Source: Mactra quadrangularis
Lineage: Eukaryota > Mollusca > Bivalvia > Venerida > Mactridae
DNA: 64,000 bases
Direction: 5' to 3'
Assembly: GCA_025267735.1 (NCBI GenBank)
Contig: CM046299.1
Span: 29,365,327-29,429,326 of the forward strand
The notes below the pieces were generated by a model. It was given only the letters and a program-made list of their open reading frames with translations. It had not been told where the DNA came from and searched no databases. How positions within the stretch are numbered: the first letter of the stretch is position 1; each line of letters begins with the position of its first letter. This document shows, in pieces, positions 29,568 to 41,900 of the stretch. The translations under genes were made by a program, and so were the position numbers.

Positions 29568-30122
29568 TAAGGTGGGTTGGTACCTTACTTGGACATAAAA
29601 ACGAAGAAGATATTATGTTCACCGATTTTGATAAAAGTTGGCAGGCAGGTACCTTCATGCTTCTAGTTTGTTTTTCTGGTAACCTTAGCGACGTTGTCGT
29701 TTTTTTCACGACGTCATGGACGTCACAATGGTTCGCGCTATAAACAGGCATGCAAGTACATTAAACCCACATATTTAAAGTATTAAATGTTGGAGGTCAA
29801 TGATAATTATACCAAAATGTTTCTGAAATGTTGTTGCATACAACTAGTTTGTTCCGATTATCTAATTATCACGTCAGTCGTAAAGATTGTACATTTCATC
29901 CCTGAATTCAGGGTTTTCACGTCTTAAAATTTTCAGCAATTGCCGTGTTATAAAGTTTATTTTTATATAAATGCAGAACGGTGGTCAAATTTTTATCGCA
30001 ATTTTTGAAAAGTACACACTGTTTGTGTCATTTTAATGAAATAAAAAAATAAAGTGAACGTTCTCAGTTTTTCACAAAATTGCGTTCAAAGTAAAATTAC
30101 CTTCATAACAACGACGTTAATA
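29568..30122. mobile_element. solo arm of long-TIR foldback element
   Basis: The sequence starts TAAGGTGGGTTGGTACC and ends AACAACGACGTTAATA. It aligns along about 550 bp with each arm of the foldback elements at 46974-48256 and 61494-62506. The opposite arm and the loop are missing here. Short open frames in the arms shift between copies and are not treated as genes. Confidence 0.8.
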
Positions 30123-31003
30123 AACTTAAGGCACTATACAGCTCTTTAACTTCATATTATCTAATTACAATGTTGTAAGTGGCCTGTTTTGTACATTGTT
30201 ACAGTCATCTGTGATGAGAAGCACATTGTATTTGAATGAAGCATTATCACTCAAAATGGCATACTTGATAAAAGTAGAACATTTCTGATGGGTTGATTTT
30301 CATTTTGAAAACGTTTTCATCAAAGTAAATTAAAATAGAGAGACAGATGTTTCAAAAATGTTTAAGCTTTGTTTATTACAATGTGAGACAAATAAAGCTG
30401 TTTAGTTGCAAGTTTAGTTTAGTTGCTGAAGTTGCAAGTTTCCACATAAAAATTATGTTCCCTGTTTATTGTTTCCAATGATATAAGTCCTTATTTCCCA
30501 TCTAAAATGCTTTAAATAGCCTTTCTAGTACACTATTACACTTTATTTGGATACCATTAATAAGTAAATGATTAAACCCATCCTATAGACATAACTATAC
30601 ATTATTATACCCTGTGTTATATAAATAAATGTAATCAATTTTGTGAAATATAATTGCACACATTTAGTACTAATAAGAATTGGGTTAAATATTGGTTATC
30701 ATTGATTGTTCAGCATATTGTTAGTAGTACTTTTATTATTAAAATGTCATGAATCAGGCATTTGTGACCCAAACCCTCCACCCCAGGGCAGTATTGGGGA
30801 TAGCAAGGGTGCAGGGCTGTGTTTTAACTTTCTTCTGCTCTGCCAGGTGGCTACAGGGGGGTTTCTTGCCTAATATAACAAGGACTATAGCCTTGAGGTC
30901 ACAAGTTTAAATACAATGGGTTTAGTAACAATTAAATCATTCAAGCTTTGACAGTTAGTAACATACTATAAAATAAAGAAAGGATGGTTGTAAAAAAGCT
31001 GTA
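30123..31003. other. intergenic, no feature recognised
   Basis: AT-rich. A GC-richer patch at 30765-30870 (CAAACCCTCCACCCCAGGGC) has no recognised identity. Confidence 0.4.
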
Positions 31004-31492
31004 CTGTTTACTAGGGGTGTAACACTACTGTAAAATTGCAATATATTGCAATACTCAAACCAGTATCGCAATAAATTGCAATACGTATTGCTTTTTGCAT
31101 AGACATGTGAAGCAGGAATTAATGCAATTGGATCAATATTACACACATAATTTTATGTATTTTCAAATAATCTCTTATACAAATGTTTGAATGATTTGTA
31201 TAAAATGGACTATTTTATTAGAAAATGCATACTTAAAAAGGACTCTCAAGAACAACTATTCTCTCATTTGACTAAATGTTTAACCTTTAGTATAACATTG
31301 TAAGATAATTTTAAGTTTTCAACATATTTTTACATTTATTCAAACATTGAATTTCATATTCTGATTAAACAATCAATATGGCATATAACTACAAAAACAA
31401 GTTCAGGAAAAACATACCACTTAAATACCATCAGAAATTGTGTTGTAATATTAACCGGTATATTGGTTAACCATTACACCCCTACTATTAAC
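31004..31492 (+). mobile_element. hAT-type non-autonomous element
   Basis: The element spans 31012-31484, with ends TAGGGGTGTAACAC and CCATTACACCCCTA. The 8-bp flanks CTGTTTAC and CTATTAAC agree at 6 of 8 bases, a decayed target duplication. The interior includes repeated ATTGCAATA words and is shared with 60889-61310. No transposase. Confidence 0.75.
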
Positions 31493-32351
31493 TGAAGTGA
31501 GTGTGCCCTATAAGTCTTTGAATAAACGCATCAAAGCATATAGAATTAAGCTGAAAGCATCCCTGAAAGTAACAATGTTACCTATCACCATTGCCTAACT
31601 ACAAACATAGTTTAAATGACATTTATACAGTTTTTGTACATACAATGTCCACCAAAAGTTTAGAGCCAATTTCACTACTAAATTACTTTCTTATTAAAAA
31701 ATCTGATACCTGCTGACATTATTTTGAAATGCTTTTTAGTTTTGTTTTATGATTTTTTATGGTTCTATTTAAACATATAGTTAAGACTACAAAAGAAGCT
31801 TAAAACTATGTAATGACAAGTAATTAAATTGATCAAGGTTTTGGTATGTCAGATGATCAATCTTATAAATGTGAAGCATTCATGACATAGGTTTTCATTT
31901 TATCACCAACTATTCTAAAATATGTATATCAAAAAAATGATTCTACAACAGTGATAATTAAAAAAAAATTTTTTTAATAATTTTCCCTAGTCTCCATACT
32001 TTTGATAGGCACTGTATATAAACATGTTTTCTGTAGGAAATATTCAGTTGAGATGATTTACTTAGTTGTAAAGTGTATAAAGCTACATATCGGATATGTG
32101 ACAAAAATATTGTTTTACACACAGGCTGTCGGTATGATTCTGAATCAAAAACACTATAAATGCATTTGTCTATATAGGTTTTTTTTATTTGATACCGTGC
32201 CGGCCGCCTGTGTTTTCACACATTGACCAGGATCATTTTAAAAAGACCTAAATCGTGACAAAAAAATCATGTAACTGACTTTACTACAAATTACAATAAA
32301 ATATTTAAAATTTTAGCATATTTTATGTAGCTTTATAAACATTTAAATATC
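31493..32351. other. intergenic, downstream of sushi receptor gene
   Basis: AT-rich. It could contain part of the receptor 3' UTR (several - strand AATAAA words, e.g. near 32186), but no boundary can be set. Confidence 0.3.
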
Positions 32352-32451
32352 TGGGAAACCTATTATCAAAAATCTTACAATTATTTAACAATACAACATA
32401 GAAGAATTTACGACTAAAACTGGTCGTAAGATGCTTGATAATAAGGGCTCC
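32352..32451. mobile_element. short MITE with TATTATCAAAAATCTTAC end
   Basis: The left end is CCTATTATCAAAAATCTTAC and the right end GGTCGTAAGATGCTTGATAA followed by TAAGGGCTCC. The family is shared with 46540-46637 and 63482-63972. Confidence 0.6.
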
Positions 32452-32907
32452 TGTTGAGCAGTATTATATGTTTGTGTCATAGTCAACTGTATGTTTTCAG
32501 GAAACATAGGACAACATATTCTTATATTCACAGTCATTGCCTTAACCCACTAGTCTAAAATCCTGAGCTTGTGAAAATTGATTTGAGCTTGTGAAAATAA
32601 CTTAGTATGGCTAGTTGATAAGTTTGCCCTTTACTATATAACATTATAAATTGGGCTTGTGCTCAAGAAAACTTAAGAGGATGACAGAAAAACACTGTAG
32701 GTCTACTTAGTAAAATGTGAGATCATAAAAAGTTTCTTTTCACATTTTTCCACATTAAAAGAATGTTCACATTTTGAAAGTAATGTGTGTCTTTCAGTTA
32801 TAGCTTCATATACTTTAAACTACATATAATGTGTGGTATCAATATGAACTGTCCAACATGTTGTTCTGATGTATCATTGTGTGTCGATCATTGTGTATGC
32901 GTGTCTT

Positions 32908-32913
32908 CTAAAG
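32908..32913 (-). CDS. sushi receptor, putative last exon (stop)
   Basis: On the - strand TTTATTTATTTCAG is followed by CTT TAG in the frame left by the exon at 33713-33691, adding Leu and a stop. The acceptor is good, but this short coding piece is the least certain part of the model. Confidence 0.35.
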   Translation of the reverse strand, partial: L

Positions 32914-35900
32914 CTGAAATAAATAAACATTAAGATATTGAAAGATTCTGGAACAAACCAAGATAATTACATAGTTTCTTGATCTTCAGAATTAAAATTC
33001 AGGTACTTATATTTTTCATCAAATTTGTCCAGCAGTCTAACAACAGGAATGATTAAAATAGTGCAAAATATAATTAATTTCTAAATTTGTGCTGAGGATT
33101 GGAGCTAATAATCCTTAAATCAATTCAACATTCAACATTGACATTTTATTAGCTCTATTTAGATAAGTCCAGTAAAAAAAGTTGAGATGATTGATTCCTA
33201 TAACACGTTTAGGTGATATATCTATATTACAAAATAAGTTAATAAATGCATTTTGACCTGTTAAGGTGATATATCCATTATAACAAGTTAAGGTGATGTA
33301 TCCATTATAACATGTTAAGGATATATACTCATAATAACATATGTTAAGGAGATATATTTATAGTAACATATTCAGGTGATATATTCATAATAAGATGTTT
33401 AGGTGATATATTCATAATAACATATTCAGGTGATATAACCATAAAACAATTTAAGGTTATATGTCCACTATAACACGTTAAGGTGGTATATCCATAATAA
33501 CAAGTTAAGGTGATATAACCATAGAACAATTTAAGGTTATATATCCACTATAACACGTTAAGGTGATATATCCATAATAACAAGTTAATGTGATATATTT
33601 GTATATCTATAGTAACTTGTTTAGTTGATTGTATCAAAAGTTACAAGTCCATAATGAGGTAACATATTACGTACATTAAAAGTAACTTACATCATCACTG
33701 TGACGATTCAAGTCTGAAATGATAAAGATAAATGTTTGAAAGCTGTCTAGATAACTACACAGAATACAGTGTATTTAATACAGTATCATTGCTATCACAA
33801 ATAAGAAAATAAGAGTGTGTTTATTAATACTATTTATTAAAAGCTGTCCAATATTTAACATGATCAACTGTATTAAGGGTAAGAAAAGTACTGTTATTAC
33901 TATTTTGCGACCATATCAGATTACAGTTCCCGAAACAACATTTAGAGATGAACTGACGCTTAGCATTTCCTATGTTAATGGAGCACTAAAGGTTTCGTAT
34001 TTTCTTAATTCTTTCTGGGCATACTGCTCTATGTAATCTTACATAAGATCGAAGTTAGACATGTTAGACATGGTCTCTTGATTTACATAACTATTTAAAT
34101 TCAAGGTTAACTTATGTATGAAAATAAACTCTAATGGATATAAATCAAAGGCAGATCAAACATTGTTGACGTAAGAAATAACATTATATAGGCCTGCAGA
34201 TCATACTATGATGACGTTAGAAGAAACAAAACACAGTCAGGTTATACCCTGATAACGTAAAAAAATAACAAAACATACTCTGATGAAGAAAGAAATAGCA
34301 AAACATTGACAGGTCATGGTTTGGTGTCGTAGCAAAATAACATAACATAGGCTGGCCACACTCTGATGACGTAAGCAATAACAAAACTTAGGCAGATCAC
34401 ACTATAATGACGAATACAGTAACAATACATAGGCAGATCACACTATGATAACAACAATAACAAAACTTAGGCAGATCACACTATAATGACGTAAGCAATA
34501 CCAAAACTTAGGCAGATCACACTATAATGACGAAAGCAGTAACAATACATAGGCAGATCACACTATGATAACAATAATAACAAAACTTAGGCAGATCACA
34601 CTATGATATCGTAAACAATAACAAAACTTAGGCAGATCACACTATAATGACGAAAGCAGTAACAATACATAGGCAGACCACACTATGATAATTATTATTA
34701 TTATTATTATTATATACCGTATTTGTATAGCGCTCTTTTCATATTGAATATATGTTCAAAAGCGCTTCACAATCATATGCATAATTAGGAAAAACGAGCT
34801 AAAATGAAAACGAAAATGATAAAGATATAAAAAACATAAACTGAAAAATAATAATAATAGACTAAAATTTGTGATCAATAAAGTGCTCATAGTAGTTTAA
34901 AAACAACAACAACAACAAAACAAGTGAATTTTCAATTTTAAAAAATAGTGAAAGAGAGGTAATGGATTGTTGGTAGAACGGCAGCTACGTGGTCGATGAG
35001 GAATCAGGCCAAATGCCCCGAAAATCCATGATTGCAAGGTGCAAAGTTGGATTCTTCTCCAAGGCTCCCACCCAAAACATCCATCAGCATCAGCGCCGCG
35101 CGTCCCCCAACCATACATTGTATAGTGATAAAGTAAAAGTGATAATAGTTATGATTAGAGTATGAGAAAAGGCAGCCACCGACCAATAGGGAATCCAGCC
35201 AGATGCCTTGAAAAATCCATGATTGCAAGGTGCAAAGTCGGATTCCAATCCAAGGATCCCTCCGGAACATCCATCAGCGTCAGCGCCTAAATTGGTTAGA
35301 TAAGGTATTAATCTTAGAGGTAATGAGTACATTTGTATATAATCGGTGAAAAGGCAACCCCTAGCCAATGGGGAATCTGGCCAGATGCCCTAGAAAATCC
35401 ATAATTGCAAGGTGCAAAGTCGGATTCCAATCCAAGGATCCTGCCAGAACATCCATCAGCGCCGCGCGTCCCCCGACCATGCATTTTATAGTGATAAAGT
35501 AAAAGTGATAATAGTTAAGATTAGAGAATGAGAGAAGGCAGCCCCGGACCAATAGGGAATCCAGCCAGATGCCTTGAAAAATCCATGATTGCAAGGTGCA
35601 AAGTCGGATTCCAATCCAAGGATCCCTCCGGAACATCCATCAGCGTCAGCGCCTAAATTGGATAGATAAGGTATTAATCTTAAAGGTAATGAGTATATAA
35701 TCGGTGGAAAGGCAACCCCTAGCCAATGGGGAATCTGGCCAGATGCCCTAGAAAATCCATAATTGCAAGGTGCAAAGTCGGATTCTAATCTAAGGATCCT
35801 GCCAGAACATCCATCAGTGTCAGGGCCTTATTGGTTAGATAAAGTATTATTTTTAAGGGTAATGAGTATGTAATCGGTTGAAAAGCAACCCCCAGCCAAT

Positions 35901-38900
35901 GGGGGAAACTGGCTAGTTGCCCTGTAAAATCCATAATTGCAAGGTGCAAAGTTGGATTCGAATCCAAGGATCCCACCAGAACATCCATCATTTGGTCGCA
36001 TATTATTTTGTAATAGACCTAGGTATAATTATTATTATCATTTCTTTTTTAAACTATGGTGTTATATGTTTGTAATTTGGGTATATTTTAAGATCATTCA
36101 GCCAGATAGTTTCTATTGATTAAAAGAAATTTCACTGTAGTATTATTGGACGCACTAATAAACAATTTTAAGTAGTCTAAGACTGGATCTATTCCAAAAC
36201 CAAAGTTTTTTGTCCCAGGGTGATTGATTTAGTGACCATAGTAATTGACAAACAGGTAAGTCTTTAATTTTCTCTTAAAAGTATTTAGAGACTGAGCACA
36301 CTTGACAGAGTCTGGAAGTGAATTCCACAATTTTGGCGCAGCATGGCTGAAACTACGATTACCAAAAGTAATTGTCCTAGACCGTGGGACTGTAATAGAT
36401 AATGAATTGCTAGATCGGAGGTCTCTGTTGGGTTTATAAACATGTATTAGGTCTTGGATATATATGGGACATTGGTTGCTAAGTGCTTTATATGTATATA
36501 TCAAGAGCTTGTAGCTGATCCGCTGACAAACAGGAAGCCAATGAAGTTCCTTGAGCACTGGTGTTATATGGTCATGACGACGGGTTCTGGTAATGATTCT
36601 TGCTGCTGTATTTTGTAGACGTTGAAGTTTATTCAGATTTGACTTTGAAGTATTTGCAAGAAGGGCATTGCAGTAGTCCAATCTTGATGTAACCAGGGAA
36701 TTTACTAACGTCCTTGTAGCATCCACAGTAAGAAACTTTCTTATGCGACCGATATTTCTTAGCTGATAATAAGACGATCTGCATACAATATTGACATGAT
36801 TCTCCATATCCATGTGTGGTGTGAAGTAAGCACCAAGATTTCTAATACAGTCTTTAGAGTTTATGATGGAATCACCAACTCTAATGGACACGTCTTCAAC
36901 ATGTTTACGATTATGTTTGGAAGAGAACAACATAACTTCCGTCTTGTCTGCATTCAGTTTCAGCATGTTGGCATTCATCCATGAAATAATTTCAGTCAAA
37001 TATTTTTCAATACGACTTAATGCTTCTGATCTTGAAATATTATCAATTGGTTTAAAGGATATGTATAGTTGAGAATCATCAGCATAGAAATGATGTAACA
37101 ATCCATGTTGCAAACAGATGGCACCAACAGGCTTAGTGTACATGGTGAAATATTTAGGCCCTAAGACAGATCCTTCAGGAACACTGTATTTCATCAGCAC
37201 AGGGTCAGAAAGTTCTCCACCAACACAGACTGTTTGGTATCGATCACTCAGATATGACTTTATCCAATTTAGAGCACCACCAGCAAGACCATAGTGATCA
37301 TGCAGTCTGCTTAACAATGTATGATGGTCTATGGTGTCGAAAGCAGCCGATAGGTCTAGTAACACCAATATTGTTACACAATTATTGTCTAAAGACTGAG
37401 GAATGTCATTTTGCACCTTAAGAAGAGCCGTTTCCGTGGAATGAAATTCTCTGTAGGCAGATTGATAAGGTTCATGCAGATTGTTCTCAAGTCTAACATT
37501 GACAACTTTTTCTAAAATCTTTGACAGAAACGGAAGATTTGAAACCGGTCTGTAATTCTTAAGTACATTTGAATCCAAATCTGACTTTTTCAGCAATGGT
37601 CTTATAATAGCACTTTTAAATGCTTTTGGTACACTCCCAGCGTTAAGTGATGAATTGATTAGAATTGTGATTACAGGCAAGAGTTCGGGTAAACATGATT
37701 TAAGAAGCCATGTTGGAATAGGATCTAACTCGCAAGATTTATTTGGTGACTTCTCAATGATTTTCTTTACTTCTTCTTGTGAAGCACAAGCTAGACTTTT
37801 GAGTTTAGTGCCTTGGAATTGCTCGGTCACAGATTCAGTGGGTGTTTCAGCTTGACTGTTTATAATGTCATTTCTTATGTTTTCAATTTTTGATGAGAAA
37901 AACTCGCTAAAATTCTGAGCAGTGTCTTTCGGTGTGGTTCCAGATGGTAAAAGAGGACCACGCTTTTCTCCATTTAACAAATTATTTACAATTTTGAATA
38001 AACTTTTGCTATCTCTGCCAGCAGCTTCAACTTTGTCTGAGTAATAGTCTTTACGGGCTTCAATCAGCAGTTTGTTATACACAGCACATTGATTTCTGTA
38101 AATCTGATGATGGATCAAAAGTTTTGTTTCCCTCCATTTGCGTTCTAATTTACGTTTCAAATGTTTAGCAGAATGTAGCTCCTCATTAAACCATGGAGAT
38201 TGAGGACGAACTGTAATTGTCTTTGTGTGTAAAGGAGCATGTTATCTATCAATTTGGTTAGCTCACTATTATAAATATCAAGCAGTTCTATAGCATCCAA
38301 ATTTTGAGAATTTATTTTATTGAAGATGATCAAGTCTTGTTTGAACAACCCAATGTCAATAGCTCTTAACTTTCTGTATGTAACAGTTTTGTTTATTGGC
38401 TTTGGTTTAGTTGTATCAATGTTAAAAGTAATAGCAAAATGGTCCTGTTTCATATTCCCCTGATGATCACATAGTCCAGGGTCGGTAACCACAATATCAG
38501 AAACAATCGTGCAATTGTCGCGTGTTATTACAACATCAAGTATGTGACCCTTCACATGAGTTGGTTCATTTACCCACTGCTTTATACCACAAGAGTCCAG
38601 TATATTGGAGAAAATAATAGTATCTCTGTTTGTTCTAGTATCAAGATGAAAGTTCAAATCACCAACAATTAGAATTTCATTTTCTTCTGTGGCATATTCA
38701 CTCAAGAAAGAAGGCCATTCACATTCAAGAAATTTTGAAGTTTTTAAACCGTTTGCTTTTGATGGGGGTGACCTATAGACAATAGCTAGACACAGATTGA
38801 ATCCACCTATGTCTAAAAGACAGTCAAGTAGTTCAAACTGTGACAGCTGTCTACATTTTAGCTTTTTCAATGTAATTGAGCTCTTATATATCAAGGCGAC

Positions 38901-41900
38901 GCCCCCACCACGTTGGGAGCTGCTTCTCATAATCTGTTTCATAACGTATCCGGTAGGCAATAGATCATTTATACAGAAGTCATCGTTACTTGTTAGCCAG
39001 GTTTCTGTTAAGGCGACAATGTCAAAATTGTTTGAAACTATGAAATCACACAGGGATTCGCTTTATTTTTGACAGATCTAACGTTCATACTACAAACACT
39101 CAGTTGTTTTGTTCTTGATTGATAAGGAACAGCATTGGTCAAGATTTTATTTACTTCGACAAGGTTATTTAAATTATTATGCCTCAGTTTTTCAATATCA
39201 GTGTTTTCTGCTACTCTCAGGGAAATAAATGGTTCTATAACTTGTGGTAGTGGTACTATATTGTTTAAATTGACCCCATTGTTTGAACTGATTTTACTTT
39301 TCAATTTTCCTCCCCTTTTTGTCCTGTAACTTAACACACCTAGGTTCTTCAATCTATTTACAGTTACCTCAGATACTTTGTATTTGCCTTGGGCAGATTG
39401 ACCAATATTTATCAGATTAGTGCGATTATACTTTAAAATAGAATTAGAGTCAATGGTCATTATGATTATACTCAAATTGCAATTGTTAAATTGGTGAGCT
39501 CAAATCTATTGTATTTATGAACTACTGAATTGAAAATCCTATAGGCTATACAATATAATGTGTTGATAAACATAGATTATAAATCCCTGGTTAATCAAAC
39601 ACTTCTCTATTACTCAATAGCAAAGTGACTGTAAGTCCCTATAGCTATTCAATGTATTATGTCTTATAACAATAAGATTGTAAATCTTATGTTACGGTTG
39701 AATAGTTTTATATCACTAAGTAATAATATTTTGTAATATTTTCAAATTTTAAGCATCAAATATCTCCAAAATGAAGTTAAATTTCCAAAATTGAATTTCA
39801 CTAATGCACAAATCACACTTAAATAATCCACTTTGATAAAAATCACTTTAATCAATCCACAAGAAATTGCAAAAATCACAAAAAATAACAGAGCAGGTTT
39901 TATGCAGCCTACACTTGGCGCAAACCATGTATTCCAATATAACAATAATAACAAAACTTAGGCAGATCACACTATGATATCGAAAGCAGTAACAATACAT
40001 AGGCAGATCACACTATGATAACAACAATAACAAAACTTAGGCAGATCACACTATAATGACGTAAGCAATACCAAAACTTAGGCAGATCACACTATAATGA
40101 CGAAAGCAGTAACAATACATAGGCAGATCACACTATGATAACAATAATAACAAAACTTAGGCAGATCACACTATGATATCGTAAACAATAACAAAACTTA
40201 GGCAGATCACACTATGATGTCGTAAGAAATAACAAAACTTAGGCAGATCACACAATGATGTCGTAAGCTGTTTGTTTTTGTTGGGTTTAACGCCGTAGTA
40301 ACACATTGTATAGGTCAGATAACGGCGGTCAGTCAACCTACTCACTCCTCCTGGAAATACTAAATCTCTGGATTTAGCTGTTAACCAACTACTAAGCACA
40401 TACTTCCGTCAGTGACTGACAACTGCCCTACATAATTAAAAATCATTGGTAGGAGGGAGAATGGCCGTAGAAAAAATTTCATGACCAAGCTTCACGAAAG
40501 TAGGCAGATCACACTATGATGTCGTAAGCAATAATAAAACAAAGACAGATCACACTATGATGTCGTAATTTAAGCAATAACAAAACATAGACAGATCACA
40601 CAATGATGACGTAAGTAATAACAAAACAAAGACAGATCACACTATGATGACGTAAGCAATAACAAAACAAAGACAGATCACACTATGATGTCGTTAGCAA
40701 TAACAAAACTAAGACAGATCACACTATGATGTCGTAATTTAAGCAATAACAAAACATAGACAGATCACACTATGATGTCGTAATTTAAGCAATAACAAAA
40801 CAAAGACATATCACACTATGATGTCGTAAGCAATAACAAAACAAAGACAGATCACACTATGATGTCGTAATTTAAGCAATAACAAAACATAGACAGATCA
40901 CACAATGATGTCGTAAGCAATAACAAAACAAAGACAGATCACACTATGATGTCGTAAGAAATAACAAAACAAAGACAGATCACACTATGATGAAGTAAGC
41001 AATAACAAAACAAAAACAGATCACACTATGATGTCGTAATTTAAGCAATAACAAAACATAGACAGATCACACTATGATGACGTAAGCAATAACAAAACAT
41101 AGACAGATCACACTATAATAACGTAAACAATAACAAAACATAGACAGATCACACTATGATAACGTAAACAATAACAAAACTTAGACAGATCACACTATGA
41201 TAACGTAAGCAATAACACAACATAGACAGATCACACTATGATGCCGTAAGCAATAACAAAATTTAGACAGATCACACTATGATGAAGTAAGCAATAACAA
41301 AACATAGACAGATCACACTATGATGAAGTAAGCAATAACAAAACATAGACAGATCACACTATGATAACGTAAGCAATAACAAAACACAGACAGCTAGATC
41401 ACACTATGATGAAGTAAGCAATAACAAAACATTGGTAGATCATATTATGATGATGTTACAAGTAACAAAACATTGGTAGATCATAAATTGATGGCCCAAA
41501 AAATAAAATATAGGCAAATCATACTATGATGCCGTTAGCAAAAATACAACACAGGCAGATTTTACTATGATGTCGTTAGCACTAACAAAACATAGGTAGA
41601 TCGTACTATGATGACGTAAACAATAACTTAACATAAGCACATTGTATTATGATGACGTTAGAAATAACAAAACATACGCAGATTATATTATGATGATGTA
41701 ACAAATAAAATAGGCAGGTCATATATGATGGTCCAAGAAATAACAAAACATAGGCAGGTCATATATGATGGCCCAAGAAATAACAAAGCAGAGGTAGGTC
41801 TTACTATGATGACGATGATGTTAAGAAATTATAAAACTTACAAGGATTATATTGCGAGGATGTATCTGACGCTGCACTACTAGAATTCCACTCTGAACTG

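Larger units (their letters stand above)
34690..39940 (-). mobile_element. CR1-type non-LTR retrotransposon, near full length
   Basis: A 5.2-kb insertion splits the 41-bp minisatellite. On the - strand the order is: 5' region with a short ORF (39475-39038); endonuclease (about 39110-38200, with SMNVRS, LTETWL, YRSPPS, GDLNFHLD and DHFAI); reverse transcriptase (38160-36229); a 3' region with six tandem units of about 180 bp; a stem-like AGCGCTATACAAATACGG; and an ATA-repeat tail at 34713-34690. Two frameshifts (near 39055 and 38245) break the main ORF. It is in the same orientation as the receptor gene. Confidence 0.9.

Noticed and set aside
34897..35991. Several overlapping - strand ORFs with repeated peptides such as RLCTLQSWIF
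   Set aside because: They are translations of the 180-bp tandem units in the LINE 3' region.
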